A stretch of 64,000 nt of DNA from Streptomyces varsoviensis (GCF_000718635.1 NZ_JOBF01000001.1:124001-188000); one strand, 5' to 3'. Counted from the first letter of the stretch, positions 1 through 10,692 are shown. A program made the numbers and translations. The notes: generated by a model from the letters alone, not told the origin.

Positions 1-1326
1 GCCTTCACCGACATGCAAGGACGGCTCCAGGGCAAGCGGTTCGCCGCCCGCTTCTTCCTCGACGACGCGCTGGAGCACGGCACCGAGGGCTGCACCTACC
101 TCCTCGCCGTCGACACCGACATGAACACCGTCGACGGCTACGCCATGTCCTCCTGGGACCGCGGCTACGGCGACTTCGCGATGCGCCCCGACCTCTCCAC
201 CCTGCGCCGCGTCCCCTGGCACCCGGCCACCGCCATGGTCACCGCCGACCTCGCCTGGCACGACGGCTCACCCGTCGCCGCCTCGCCCCGGCAGATCCTC
301 CGCCGCCAGCTCGACCGGCTCCACCAGGCGGGGCTGGAGCGCACGGGCAGCGGCTGGAGCGCGCAGGTGGGCACAGAGCTGGAGTTCATGGTCTTCAACG
401 ACAGCTACGAGGACGCCTGGAGCCGCGGCTACCGCGGCATGCACCCCGCCAACCAGTACAACGTCGACTACTCCGTCCTCGGCACCGGCCGCGTGGAGCC
501 GCTGCTGCGCCGCATCCGCAACGAGATGGGCGCGGCCGGCATGACCGTGGAGTCCGCGAAGGGCGAGTGCAACCTCGGCCAGCACGAGATCGCCTTCCGC
601 TACGCCGACGCCCTCACCACCTGCGACCAGCACTCCGTCTACAAGACCGGCGCCAAGGAGATCGCGGCCCAGGAGGGCCGGGCGCTCACCTTCATGGCCA
701 AGTACGACGAGCGCGAGGGCAACTCCTGCCACATCCACCTCTCGCTCCGCGACGAGGCCGGCCGCCCCGTGCTGGCCGGCGACGACGGCGGGCGCGGCAG
801 GTACGGCACGTACGGCATGGCACGGACCATGGAGCACTTCCTCGCCGGACAGCTCGCCGCGCTGCGCGAGTTCACCCTGCTGTACGCGCCCAACATCAAC
901 TCCTACAAGCGGTTCCGGCCCGGCTCCTTCGCCCCCACCGCCGTCGCCTGGGGCCCCGACAACCGCTCCTGCGCGCTGCGCGTCGTCGGCCGCGGCCACG
1001 CCCACCGCTTCGAGAACCGGCTGCCCGGCGGCGACGTCAACCCCTACCTCGCCGTCGCCGGCATGATCGCCGCCGGGCTGCACGGCATCGAGGCGGAGCT
1101 GGAACTCCCCGAGGCGTGCACCGGCAATGCCTACGCGGGCGACGCCGAACACGTCCCCGCGACCCTGCGCGAGGCCGCCGACCTGTGGTCCGCGAGCCCC
1201 CTCGCCCGCGCGGCCTTCGGCGCCGAGGTGGCCGAGCACTACCTCAACATGGCCCGCGTCGAACAGGACGCCTACGACACCGCCGTGACGGACTGGGAGC
1301 GGTTCCGCTCCTTCGAGCGCATGTGA
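1..1326 (+). CDS. Glutamine synthetase-like ligase (GlnA3/GlnA4 type), 5' partial
   Basis: The type-I glutamine synthetase fold is clear: an N-terminal catalytic segment with VGTELEFMVF, the NVDYSVLG region, the glutamate-binding stretch GNSCHIHLSL and the NRLPGGDVNPYLA C-terminal motif. The frame is open to base 1, so the first in-frame ATG (base 13) is not the start and roughly 15-25 residues are missing. The downstream aldehyde dehydrogenase and SDR suggest it glutamylates an amine or amino alcohol, as described for Streptomyces GlnA3 (polyamines) and GlnA4 (ethanolamine), and does not act as the assimilatory enzyme. The family call is firm; the substrate is inferred from context. Confidence 0.88.
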   Translation, partial: AFTDMQGRLQGKRFAARFFLDDALEHGTEGCTYLLAVDTDMNTVDGYAMSSWDRGYGDFAMRPDLSTLRRVPWHPATAMVTADLAWHDGSPVAASPRQILRRQLDRLHQAGLERTGSGWSAQVGTELEFMVFNDSYEDAWSRGYRGMHPANQYNVDYSVLGTGRVEPLLRRIRNEMGAAGMTVESAKGECNLGQHEIAFRYADALTTCDQHSVYKTGAKEIAAQEGRALTFMAKYDEREGNSCHIHLSLRDEAGRPVLAGDDGGRGRYGTYGMARTMEHFLAGQLAALREFTLLYAPNINSYKRFRPGSFAPTAVAWGPDNRSCALRVVGRGHAHRFENRLPGGDVNPYLAVAGMIAAGLHGIEAELELPEACTGNAYAGDAEHVPATLREAADLWSASPLARAAFGAEVAEHYLNMARVEQDAYDTAVTDWERFRSFERM

Positions 1327-1340
1327 GGAAACCCGACGAC

Positions 1341-2702
1341 GTGCACGAGCACCAGGTACTCAACCCCGCCACCGAAGAGGTCATCGCCACCGTCCCCGCC
1401 GCCACCGCCGAGGACGTCGACGCCGCCGTCGCGGCGGCCGGCCGCGCCCAGCGCGCCTGGGCGGCCCTCGCCCCCGGCGACCGCGCCCGGCAACTGCGCC
1501 GCTTCGCCGCGACCGTCGACGCCCACCTCGAAGAACTGGCCCGCCTGGAGGTCCGGGAAGCGGGCCATCCCATCGGCAACGCCCGCTGGGAGGCCGGCAA
1601 CGTACGCGACCTCCTCGACTACGCGGCCGGCGGGGCGGAGCGGCTGACCGGCGCCCAGATCCCCGTGGCCGGCGGGCTGAACGTCACCTTCCACGAACCC
1701 CTCGGCGTCGTCGCCGTCATCGCCCCGTGGAACTTCCCCCTGCCGATCGCCGCCTGGGGCGCCGCCCCCGCGCTCGCCGCCGGCAACGCCGTCCTCCTCA
1801 AACCCGCCGAGACCACCCCGCTCACGGCGCTCCGGCTCGCCGAACTCGCCCTGGAGGCCGGGCTCCCCGAAGGGCTCTTCCACGTCCTGCCCGGCGCCGG
1901 CCCCGTCGCGGGCGCGGCCCTCGTCCGCCACCCCGGCGTCGCCAAGGTCGTCTTCACGGGCTCCACCGCCGTCGGCAAGCGGATCATGGCCGAGTGCGCC
2001 GCACGGGTGAAGCCGGTGACCCTCGAACTCGGCGGCAAGAGCCCCAACATCGTCTTCGCCGACGCCTACCTCGAAGCGGCCGCCGCTGCCGCACCCGGCT
2101 CCTTCCTCGACAACACCGGCCAGGACTGCTGCGCCCGCAGCCGCATCCTGGTCCAGCGCACCGCCTACGACCGCTTCATGGAGCTGCTGGAGCCCGCCGT
2201 ACGCGCCTTCACCGCCGGCGACCCCGCCGACCCCGCCACCCGGATGGGCCCGCTGATCTCGGCCGCGCACCGGGAGCGCGTACGGGCGTACGTACCCGAG
2301 TCCGCGCCCGCCGCCATCCGCGGCGACGCCCCCGCGGGCAAGGGGTTCTGGTACCCGGCGACGGTCCTGGAGGCCGCGCCCGGCGACCGGACGGCGACCG
2401 AGGAGATCTTCGGGCCCGTCGCGGTCGTCCTGCCCTTCGACGACGAGGCCGACGCCGTGCGCCTCGCCAACGCCACCGACTACGGGCTCTCCGGCTCGAT
2501 CTGGACCCGCGACGTGGGCCGTGCGCTGCGCGTCTCGCGCGCCGTCGCGGCGGGCAACCTGTCCGTCAACTCGCACAGCAGCGTCCGCTACGCGACCCCG
2601 TTCGGCGGCTTCAAGCAGTCCGGGCTCGGCCGGGAGCTGGGCCCGGACGCGCTCGCCGCCTTCACCGAGACCAAGAACGTCTTCCTGAGCACCGACGCGT
2701 GA
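1341..2702 (+). CDS. NAD(P)-dependent aldehyde dehydrogenase
   Basis: The 453-residue product has the standard ALDH signatures: APWNFPL near 128-134, KPAETTP near 154-160, FTGSTAVG near 205-212, the general base Glu about 229 in LELGGKSPN, and the nucleophile Cys about 263 in NTGQDC. GTG 1341 is chosen because GAGGAA lies 10 bases upstream and the conserved N-terminus begins there; the frame stays open upstream through the glnA-like gene but that is shadow. It starts 14 bases after the glnA-like stop, so the two are an operon. It probably oxidises the aldehyde released during catabolism of the glutamylated amine or alcohol. It is slightly short for the family (usually 470-500). Confidence 0.92.
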   Translation: MHEHQVLNPATEEVIATVPAATAEDVDAAVAAAGRAQRAWAALAPGDRARQLRRFAATVDAHLEELARLEVREAGHPIGNARWEAGNVRDLLDYAAGGAERLTGAQIPVAGGLNVTFHEPLGVVAVIAPWNFPLPIAAWGAAPALAAGNAVLLKPAETTPLTALRLAELALEAGLPEGLFHVLPGAGPVAGAALVRHPGVAKVVFTGSTAVGKRIMAECAARVKPVTLELGGKSPNIVFADAYLEAAAAAAPGSFLDNTGQDCCARSRILVQRTAYDRFMELLEPAVRAFTAGDPADPATRMGPLISAAHRERVRAYVPESAPAAIRGDAPAGKGFWYPATVLEAAPGDRTATEEIFGPVAVVLPFDDEADAVRLANATDYGLSGSIWTRDVGRALRVSRAVAAGNLSVNSHSSVRYATPFGGFKQSGLGRELGPDALAAFTETKNVFLSTDA

Positions 2703-2772
2703 ACACCGGCTCCGGCGCGATGCCGCCAAGCCAATTCCGTCAACGCCGCCCGATCCCGATGGAGGAGAGCAA

Positions 2773-3558
2773 GTGAGCGACCAGACCCCCGTGTGCCGCC
2801 GCCTGGTGGGCCGTACCGCCGTCATCACCGGAGCCGGCAGCGGCATCGGGCTGGCCACCGCCCGCCGCCTCGCCTCCGAGGGCGCGCACGTCGTCGTCGC
2901 CGACATCGACGAGAGCACCGGCAAGGCGGCGGCCGAAGAGGTCGGCGGCCTCTTCGTGAAGGTGGACGTCACCGACCAGGAGCAGGTCGAGGCGGTCTTC
3001 AGGACCGCCCACGACACGTACGGCGCGGTCGACATCGCCTTCAACAACGCGGGCATCTCGCCGCCCGAGGACGACTCCATCCTCACCACCGGCCTCGACG
3101 CCTGGAAGCGCGTCCAGGAGGTCAACCTCACCTCCGTCTACCTCTGCTGCAAGGCCGCGCTCCCCTATATGCGCGCGCAGGGCCGCGGCTCCATCATCAA
3201 CACCGCCTCCTTCGTGGCCGTCATGGGCGCCGCCACCTCGCAGATCAGCTACACCGCCTCCAAGGGCGGCGTGCTGTCCATGTCCCGCGAACTGGGCGTG
3301 CAGTTCGCCCGCGAGGGCATCCGGGTCAACGCGCTGTGCCCGGGCCCGGTCAACACGCCGCTCCTGAAGGAACTGTTCGCCAAGGACCCCGAGCGCGCCG
3401 CGCGCCGCCTCGTCCACGTCCCCGTGGGCCGCTTCGCGGAGCCCGAGGAGATCGCCGCGGCCGTCGCCTTCCTCGCGAGCGACGACTCCTCCTTCGTCAA
3501 CGCGGCCGAATTCCTGGTCGACGGCGGAATCGCGGGCGCTTACGTAACCCCGATGTAA
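2773..3558 (+). CDS. Short-chain dehydrogenase/reductase (3-oxoacyl-ACP reductase-like)
   Basis: This is a classical SDR of 261 residues. It has the Rossmann motif TGAGSGIG at about 19-26, NNAG at 91-94, and the catalytic Ser146, Tyr160 and Lys164 (SYTASKGG), with the PGPVNTPL loop behind. GTG 2773 follows a strong GGAGGAGAG ribosome site. It lies 70 bases behind the aldehyde dehydrogenase and ends just before a strong hairpin terminator, so it is probably the last gene of the amine-catabolic operon. The substrate cannot be read from the sequence; an alcohol or hydroxyacyl group is likely from context. Confidence 0.9.
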   Translation: MSDQTPVCRRLVGRTAVITGAGSGIGLATARRLASEGAHVVVADIDESTGKAAAEEVGGLFVKVDVTDQEQVEAVFRTAHDTYGAVDIAFNNAGISPPEDDSILTTGLDAWKRVQEVNLTSVYLCCKAALPYMRAQGRGSIINTASFVAVMGAATSQISYTASKGGVLSMSRELGVQFAREGIRVNALCPGPVNTPLLKELFAKDPERAARRLVHVPVGRFAEPEEIAAAVAFLASDDSSFVNAAEFLVDGGIAGAYVTPM

Positions 3559-3570
3559 GGTCCATGATCA

Positions 3571-3606
3571 ACACCGAAAACCGGCCGAACGGCTGGTTTT
3601 CGGTGT
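3571..3606 (+). terminator. Strong hairpin terminator after the glnA-ALDH-SDR operon
   Basis: Sixteen bases at 3571-3586 pair with 3591-3606 with one G-U pair (arm ACACCGAAAACCGGCC, loop GAAC), 13 bases after the SDR stop. The A-rich/T-rich middle of the stem is unusual here. Confidence 0.85.
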
Positions 3607-3638
3607 CAGTCCTGGCCCCCCCACGTCTTGGAGGACGC

Positions 3639-4940
<1,302 letters not shown>

Positions 4941-4977
4941 AGCCCGCCGCCGCCCGGTCCTCAAGGAGGCCGGGCGG

Positions 4978-6180
4978 TCACAGGAACGTACGGCCCTCAC
5001 CGCGGTAGGTGGGGGCCGTCTCCACGATCCGGTCCCCGTCGACCAGGTGCAGCGCCTCGAAGCGCTCGCACAGCTCCCCGGCCTTCGCGTGCCGGAACCA
5101 CACCTTGTCGCCGATCAGCAGATCGTCCGCGGGCTGCCCCAGCAGCGGGGTCTGCACCTCGCCCGCGCCCTCCTGCGCGTCCAGCCGCAGCCCGGCCGGG
5201 AGGTACGGCACCGGCGACCGGTCCTTGCCCGCGGCGCCCGACGCCGGGTAGCCGCCGCCCGACACCGTCACCACGCCCACGCCCGGCCGCCGCACCACCG
5301 GCAGCGCGAACAGCGCGGCCGGACGGCCCTGGAAGGACGTGTAGTTGTCGAACAGCCGCGGCACGTACAGCCCGGACCCCGCCGCGACCTCCGTGACCGC
5401 GTCCTCCGCCGCGGTGTACTGCACGCTGCCCGTGCCGCCGCCGTTGACGAACTCCAGGTCCGGGGCGACCGCCCGTACCGCCCGTACGGTCTCGGCCCGC
5501 CGCGCGGCCAACTCCCTGCGCGCCGCCGCCTGCACCAGCCGGATGGTGCGCGACCGCAGCGGCCGCCCCGCCAGCCGGTCGCCGACGCCCGCCACATGCG
5601 CCTCGTACGCCATCAGGCCCACCAGCCGGAAGCCGGGCCGGCGGCCGATCGCGCGGGCCAGGTCGGCCAGTTGGGCGGGGGCGCTCAGCGGCGAGCGGCG
5701 CGCGCCGATCCGTACCCGGCCGCCCAGCAGCCGCAGCGCCGTGTCCAGCTCCAGGCAGACCCGGATCTCCTCGCCGCCGCCGGACCGCGCCGCGTCGATC
5801 AGATCGAGCTGGCGGACGTCGTCGACCATCACCGTCACCGCGCCCGCGAGCTTCGGATCGCCCGCCAGCAGCGCGAACGCCTCCCGGTCGGCCGACGGAT
5901 ACGCCAGCAGGACGTCCTCGAACCCGGACCGCGCCAGCCACAGCGACTCCGCGAGCGTATAGCTCATGATCCCGGCGAACCCGTCCCGCGCCAGCACCCG
6001 TTCCAGCAGCGCCCGGCACCGCACCGACTTGCTCGCCACCCGGATCGGCTTGCCGCGCGCCCGCCGCGCCAAGTCCTCGGCGTTGGCATCGAACGCCGCC
6101 AGGTCGACGAGGGCGAGAGGGGCGTCGAGGTGGGCGGTGGCCCGGTCGTAACGGGCCCGGTCAGCGGCTATGGCGCACAT
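4978..6180 (-). CDS. PLP-dependent amino acid deaminase/aldolase (alanine racemase N-domain, DSD1-like)
   Basis: A 400-residue fold-type III PLP enzyme. The N-terminal barrel carries the Schiff-base lysine at about 51 in RVASKSVRC, after the HLDAPLALVDLAAFDANA entry typical of the D-threonine aldolase/D-serine dehydratase family; the C-terminal beta domain includes DKVWFRHAKAGELCERF. The start is placed at ATG 6180 (MCAIAADRARYD), where family similarity begins; the frame stays open 29 codons further upstream without a ribosome site. It stands alone, convergent with the HAD phosphatase. Whether it acts as D-amino acid deaminase, aldolase or racemase cannot be decided. Confidence 0.82.
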   Translation of the reverse strand: MCAIAADRARYDRATAHLDAPLALVDLAAFDANAEDLARRARGKPIRVASKSVRCRALLERVLARDGFAGIMSYTLAESLWLARSGFEDVLLAYPSADREAFALLAGDPKLAGAVTVMVDDVRQLDLIDAARSGGGEEIRVCLELDTALRLLGGRVRIGARRSPLSAPAQLADLARAIGRRPGFRLVGLMAYEAHVAGVGDRLAGRPLRSRTIRLVQAAARRELAARRAETVRAVRAVAPDLEFVNGGGTGSVQYTAAEDAVTEVAAGSGLYVPRLFDNYTSFQGRPAALFALPVVRRPGVGVVTVSGGGYPASGAAGKDRSPVPYLPAGLRLDAQEGAGEVQTPLLGQPADDLLIGDKVWFRHAKAGELCERFEALHLVDGDRIVETAPTYRGEGRTFL

Positions 6181-6368
6181 GGCCGCAGCTTGCCAGAGGG
6201 GCTCCGCCGCTGGGTAGGGGTACGGCCCGTGCGCGCGGCGGCCGACGCCCCGTAGAGTGGCGTCCACACGGCGACCGGCAGGTCAGCGGGGTGCTCCCCG
6301 CCTGCGGACCGGTCCGCCCACCGAGGCCGTCGGGCGGTACGGCGGGCCGCTCGCGAGGGGGAGCGCAG

Positions 6369-7373
6369 TTGAGCACCGAGGCGCGAGGCGTGCTGGGCTC
6401 TTCGTCCCGGTCGCCCGCGCCGCCACCGCCGCCGGCGCTGCCCCCGTCACCCGCGCCGCCCGCGCACCCGCCCGCCGCCCCCGCCCCGGCGGCGCGGCCC
6501 GTCAGCACGCACCCGGAACTCGCGGAGCACATGCCCACACCTCCCTGGTACCGCTCGGCGACCCCGGACCCCGCCTTCACCGGCCCCGCCCCCGGCGCAC
6601 CGCCGCCGCGCGGGCGCGGCCGGGGGCGCGCCGTCGCGGCCGCCCTCTGCCTCGTGCTCGGCCTCGGCCTCCTCGGCGGCGCCGCGACGGGCAGCCTGCT
6701 GGGCGGCGAGGCCGGGGCCCAGTCGGCCGCCGAGGCGACGTACGAGCAGGGGGGCGCCCGGTGGCGCACGGCGCCCGTGGACGCGATCTTCCCGCCCACC
6801 CTGCACGGTGACGCCGCGGGGCCCGGCGGCGCGGACCGTACCTGGCGGCGGATCGCGGTCGCCCCGGACGGCGGCTGCGCCGGGGCGTTCGACCCGCTGC
6901 TCGCCAAGGCGCTGGCGCCGGTCGGCTGCGAACGGCTGCTGCGCGCCACGTACGCCGACGCGACGACGACCAGCGTGACGACGGTCGGGGTGCTGGTCAC
7001 CAAGGCCGACGCCGGGCAAATGGGCGCTCTGCAACGGCGGTTCGAGGAGGAGGGGCTGGCGGACCGCGCCGATCTGCTGCCCCGGCCGTACGCGGCGAAG
7101 GGCACGGCGGCGGCCGGGTTCGGCGACGCGCAGCGCGCCAGTTGGCAGCTCAAGATCCGTACGGACACCCCCACGGTGTTCTACGCGGTGACGGGCTTCG
7201 CCGACGGCCGCGAGGTCGCCGACCCGCAGCCCGCCCTCCGGGCCATCACGCCCGGCGGCACGTCGGTCGCGGCCCAGGCCGGGCTCGGGCACGACGCGAA
7301 GGGCGTCTGCGACCAGGTCGAACACGCCTTTGTTCAAGGCGTGAAGAAAGCGACCGAGGAGGCGTCCCGATGA
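6369..7373 (+). CDS. Proline-rich single-pass membrane protein, coupled to a mycosin
   Basis: A protein of about 334 residues that I do not recognise by family. It has a very Pro/Ala-rich N-terminal segment (about 20-80), one hydrophobic helix (AVAAALCLVLGLGLLGGAA) and an extracytoplasmic domain of about 200 residues with a Cys pair (GGCAGAF and PVGCERLL) and KADAGQMGALQRRFEEEG. TTG 6369 is chosen for the GAGGGGGAG ribosome site 5-13 bases upstream; the frame is open from 6291. The stop overlaps the protease start (ATGA), so they are translationally coupled. It may anchor, inhibit or be cleaved by the protease; that is inference. Confidence 0.65.
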   Translation: MSTEARGVLGSSSRSPAPPPPPALPPSPAPPAHPPAAPAPAARPVSTHPELAEHMPTPPWYRSATPDPAFTGPAPGAPPPRGRGRGRAVAAALCLVLGLGLLGGAATGSLLGGEAGAQSAAEATYEQGGARWRTAPVDAIFPPTLHGDAAGPGGADRTWRRIAVAPDGGCAGAFDPLLAKALAPVGCERLLRATYADATTTSVTTVGVLVTKADAGQMGALQRRFEEEGLADRADLLPRPYAAKGTAAAGFGDAQRASWQLKIRTDTPTVFYAVTGFADGREVADPQPALRAITPGGTSVAAQAGLGHDAKGVCDQVEHAFVQGVKKATEEASR

Positions 7374-8881
7374 CCGCACCCGCCGACTCGGCTGCCCCGC
7401 GCCGCCGACCGGGCTCCGCCCGCACCACGTCTCCGGCGCTCCGCGCGGCCCCTGACGCCCGTACGAGCCCCGGTGCGGGTTCGGCCCCTGTCGACCGTAC
7501 GAGCCCCCCTGGCCGTACGGGCTTCGACGGCCGCACGAGCCCCGCCCGCGGGACGGGCCCTGCCCGCCCTACGCGGCCTGCCCGCCCTACGCGGCCCGCC
7601 GGCCGTACGCGGCGTACTCGCCGTACCGGGTCGGTTCGCCGCGTGGGGCTCGCCGTGGCCGCCGCCGCGCTGGCCGTTCTGCCCGCGTTGACCGCGGCCC
7701 CCGCGCGCGCCGATGCCATACGCGACCAGGAGTGGGGGCTCGACGCCATCCACGCGACCGACGCGTGGCGCACCACCAAGGGGAAGGGGATCACCGTCGC
7801 CATCCTCGACACCGGGGTCGACGGCAGCCACCCCGACCTCGCCGGCCAGGTGCTCCCCGGCAAGGACCTCATCGGCTTCGGCGCGCACAGCGGCGACCGG
7901 TCCTGGGCCCGGCACGGCACCGCCATGGCCGGCATCGTCGCGGGCCGCGGCCACGGGCCCGGCGGCGACGAGGGCATCCTCGGCGTGGCCCCCGAAGTCA
8001 AGATCCTCCCCGTCCGGGTGATCCTGGAGGACGGCGACCCGGCCCGCAAACAGGCCCGCGCCACGCGCGGCGGCGCGCTCGCCGACGGCATCCGCTGGGC
8101 CGCCGACCACGGCGCGGACGTCATCAACCTCTCCCTCGGCGACGACAGCGACTCCGCGCACCCGGAACCCCGCGAGGACGCCGCCGTCCAGTACGCGCTC
8201 GGCAAGGGCGCCGTCGTCGTCGCCTCGGCCGGCAACGGCGGCGAGAGCGGCGACCACGTCTCGTACCCGGCCGCCTACCCCGGCGTGATCGCCGTGACCG
8301 CCGTCGACCGGTACGGCACCCGCGCCTCCTTCTCCACCCGCCGCTGGTACTCCACCGTCAGCGCGCCCGGCGTCGACGTCGTCATCGCCGACCCGGACCG
8401 CCACTACTACGAGGGGTGGGGCACGAGCGCGGCGTCCGCCTTCGTCTCCGGCGCGGTCGCCCTCGTCCGCGCCGCGCACCCGGACCTCAGCCCGCTCCAG
8501 ATCCGCCGGCTGCTCACCGAGACCGCCCTGGACGCCCCCGAGGGCGGCCGCAGCGACGCGCTCGGCGCGGGGCTCGTCGACCCCGCCGCCGCCATCGCGG
8601 CCGGCGACCGGGTGGCCCCGGAGTCCCGCGCCCCGCTCGCCTCCGGTCAGGCCCAGCGCTACTTCGGCGCCGGCCCCCACACCGCCCGCCCCGACCACGA
8701 CGGCCGGGCCCCCGGCCTGCTCGCCATCGGCGCCGCCACCGCCGGCGCCTTCCTGCTCGTCGCCGCCGTCTTCCTCTGGCGCGCCCCCAACGCCCTCCGC
8801 CGCGACCGGGGAACCGCCGACAGATACGGCGGATATGGCGGACACGGCGGCGGATACGGCGGCGGATACGGCCGGTACTGA
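7370..8881 (+). CDS. Mycosin-type subtilisin serine protease (S8), membrane-anchored
   Basis: The 503-residue protein has the subtilase triad at Asp147 (AILDTGVDG), His182 (WARHGTAMAG) and Ser353 (WGTSAAS), and the oxyanion Asn289 (SAGNGG). A signal-like helix at about 92-112 precedes it; a C-terminal helix (GAATAGAFLLVAAVFLW) and a Gly/Tyr-rich tail follow. This is the layout of type VII secretion mycosins. No ESX ATPase, EccB/D/E or WXG gene lies nearby, so it is an orphan. The first 90 residues, before the signal helix, are Arg/Thr/Pro repeats (RTSP, RPTRPA), which is odd. If that part is not translated, the start may lie near GTG 7643; the ATGA coupling favours ATG 7370. Confidence 0.85.
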   Translation: MTAPADSAAPRRRPGSARTTSPALRAAPDARTSPGAGSAPVDRTSPPGRTGFDGRTSPARGTGPARPTRPARPTRPAGRTRRTRRTGSVRRVGLAVAAAALAVLPALTAAPARADAIRDQEWGLDAIHATDAWRTTKGKGITVAILDTGVDGSHPDLAGQVLPGKDLIGFGAHSGDRSWARHGTAMAGIVAGRGHGPGGDEGILGVAPEVKILPVRVILEDGDPARKQARATRGGALADGIRWAADHGADVINLSLGDDSDSAHPEPREDAAVQYALGKGAVVVASAGNGGESGDHVSYPAAYPGVIAVTAVDRYGTRASFSTRRWYSTVSAPGVDVVIADPDRHYYEGWGTSAASAFVSGAVALVRAAHPDLSPLQIRRLLTETALDAPEGGRSDALGAGLVDPAAAIAAGDRVAPESRAPLASGQAQRYFGAGPHTARPDHDGRAPGLLAIGAATAGAFLLVAAVFLWRAPNALRRDRGTADRYGGYGGHGGGYGGGYGRY

Positions 8882-8970
8882 CGCCCGGGCCGGCCACCCG
8901 CAGCACCCGCGCCGCCCCGCACCACCGGCCCGCGGCCGAGCCCCCGCGAGGCCCCGGATACCCTCGTCGC

Positions 8971-9705
8971 GTGGCGCTCAAGAACATTCCCGACCCTGGT
9001 TACTCCGACGACGACGGCTCCGCCGACGCCGCGCTCGCCGAGGCGCTCGACGCCTGGTCGCGGGACGCGTCCGCCGAGCCGCGGGTGCTGGCCGCGCTCG
9101 CGGGGGCGCGGCTGCTCGTGCCGGTCGTGGCGGTGCTGGGGGAGACGGAGACCGGGGCGGACGGGCTGCGGCGCGAGAAGACCAGCGACATGGCCGTGCC
9201 GACGCTGGAGGCGCCCGGCGGGCGGCGGGCGCTGCCCGCCTTCACCTCCACCGAGACCCTGGCCCGCTGGCGCGCCGACGCGCGGCCGGTGGCCGTGCCG
9301 CTGCACCAGGCGCTGCGGGCCGCCGCCCACGAGAAGGCCGACACGATCGTGCTCGACCTGGCCGGCCCGGTCACGTACCCGCTGGCGGGCCCCGCCCTGC
9401 TGGCCCTCGCCGAGGGCCGCACCAGCACCGACCCGCTCGCCGACCCGGCGGTGGCCGGCGCGCTGCGCGCCGTGCTGGCGGCCGAGCCCGGCGTGCTGAG
9501 CGCCGAGCTGTCGGCGGCCGGGGACGGCGACGGGACGCTGGCGCTGGCCGTCGCCCCGGACGCCCCGGCGCGCGAGGTGGCCGGGCGCATCGCCGAGGCG
9601 CTGGCGGCGGACGAGGTGCTGCGCGCCCGGCTCGTACGGGGACTGGACCTGGCGCTGCTCCCGCCGGGGGCCGCGCACTCCGGCGAGGTGCTGTTCAGCC
9701 GCTGA
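8971..9705 (+). CDS. SseB-family protein
   Basis: The 244-residue product matches the SseB N-terminal-domain family of actinobacteria: ALAGARLLVPVVA early, then DMAVPTLEAPGGRRALPAFTS, and AVPLHQALRAAAHEKADTIVLD in the middle. The C-terminal third is an alpha/beta segment (EVAGRIAEALAADEVLRARLVRG). GTG 8971 fits the conserved start (ALKNIPDPGYSDDDGSAD). No signal peptide or membrane helix is present, so it is cytoplasmic. Its function is unknown in Streptomyces. It follows the mycosin by 89 bases on the same strand and could be co-transcribed. Confidence 0.78.
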   Translation: MALKNIPDPGYSDDDGSADAALAEALDAWSRDASAEPRVLAALAGARLLVPVVAVLGETETGADGLRREKTSDMAVPTLEAPGGRRALPAFTSTETLARWRADARPVAVPLHQALRAAAHEKADTIVLDLAGPVTYPLAGPALLALAEGRTSTDPLADPAVAGALRAVLAAEPGVLSAELSAAGDGDGTLALAVAPDAPAREVAGRIAEALAADEVLRARLVRGLDLALLPPGAAHSGEVLFSR

Positions 9706-9791
9706 TCCAGGCGCTCGGCCCCGAGAGGCGGAACCGGCCGGGCCGTCCGACAATGCAGGGACAGTTCAAGATCCACCGCCTGGAGGACGTC

Positions 9792-10511
9792 ATGGAGACG
9801 AGAACTGTCGCATCGGAGTTCATCGGCACGCTGCTGCTGGTGTTCTTCGGAGTCGGAGCCGCGGTCCTGGGCGCCGACTACATCGGAGTCCTGGGCATCG
9901 CGCTCTCCTTCGGCTTCGTCCTTTTGGCCGTGGCGTACGCGCTCGGTCCGGTCTCGGGCGCCCACGTCAACCCGGCCGTCACCCTCGGCATGCTGCTGGC
10001 CCGGCGCATCACGCCCCGCGCGGCCATCGAGTACTGGATCGCGCAGCTCGTCGGCGGCATCGTGGGCGCGGGCCTGCTGTACTGGCTCGCCCAGACGGTG
10101 CCGGGGCTCAAGACCGACGGGACGTTCGGCAGCAACGGCTGGGGCAGCCGCTCCGCCGTGCACATCAGCCTCGGCGGGGCGTTCCTCGCCGAGGTGATCC
10201 TGACGTTCCTGCTGGTCTTCGTGGTGCTCGCGGTGACGCACCGGGTCGCGGTCGTCGGCTTCGACGGCCTGCCGATCGGCATCGCCCTCGCCGTGATCCA
10301 CCTGGTCGGCATCCCGCTGACCGGCACCTCCGTCAACCCGGCCCGCAGCCTGGGCCCGGCCCTCTTCGCGGGCGGCGACGCGCTCTCCCAGCTCTGGCTG
10401 TTCATCGTCGCGCCGCTGGTGGGCGCCGCCATCGCCGCGGCGGCCCACCACGTCACCCACCCGCCGCAGGAACCCAAGCTGGTCGCCGACGAGCGCCACG
10501 CGGCCGGCTGA
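9792..10511 (+). CDS. Aquaporin (MIP family)
   Basis: A 239-residue channel with six hydrophobic helices and both half-helix motifs: HVNPAVTLG at about 59-67 and SVNPARSLGP at about 180-189. The internal duplication typical of MIP proteins is evident. His170 (AVIHLVGIPLTGTSVN) matches the narrow selectivity filter of water-type channels (AqpZ) more than glyceroporins. ATG 9792 is preferred because TGGAGGAC lies just upstream; an earlier in-frame ATG (9753) has no ribosome site. It is a single gene ending at a bidirectional hairpin terminator. Confidence 0.93.
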   Translation: METRTVASEFIGTLLLVFFGVGAAVLGADYIGVLGIALSFGFVLLAVAYALGPVSGAHVNPAVTLGMLLARRITPRAAIEYWIAQLVGGIVGAGLLYWLAQTVPGLKTDGTFGSNGWGSRSAVHISLGGAFLAEVILTFLLVFVVLAVTHRVAVVGFDGLPIGIALAVIHLVGIPLTGTSVNPARSLGPALFAGGDALSQLWLFIVAPLVGAAIAAAAHHVTHPPQEPKLVADERHAAG

Positions 10512-10645
10512 CCCCGCCGCCCGGCCCGCGCCCGTACGCGACGCCCCGGCCCGCGCGTGGCGCCCGTACGGAGCACCCCGGCCCGTATCGCCCGTACCGC
10601 TCGTACGCGCGACGCACCCGGCCCGCGACGCCCATACAGCGCGAC

Positions 10646-10692
10646 GGCCCGCGGCGGCCCGTACGGAAGGTGCGTACGGGCCGCCGTGGGCC
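10646..10692. terminator. Bidirectional hairpin terminator between aquaporin and DUF1844 genes
   Basis: Twenty bases at 10646-10665 pair with 10673-10692 with one G-U pair and a 7-base loop, between two convergent genes. The upstream part of the gap (10512-10645) is low-complexity GTACG/CCCGG sequence with no gene that I can see. Confidence 0.8.

Noticed and set aside
268..1239. Long antisense frame opposite the glutamine-synthetase-like gene
   Set aside because: Typical GC-rich shadow: Gly/Ala/Arg-rich with no family motif. The same holds for the antisense frames at 1272-3131, 3606-5000, 9000-10499, 16199-18592 and 58477-61110.
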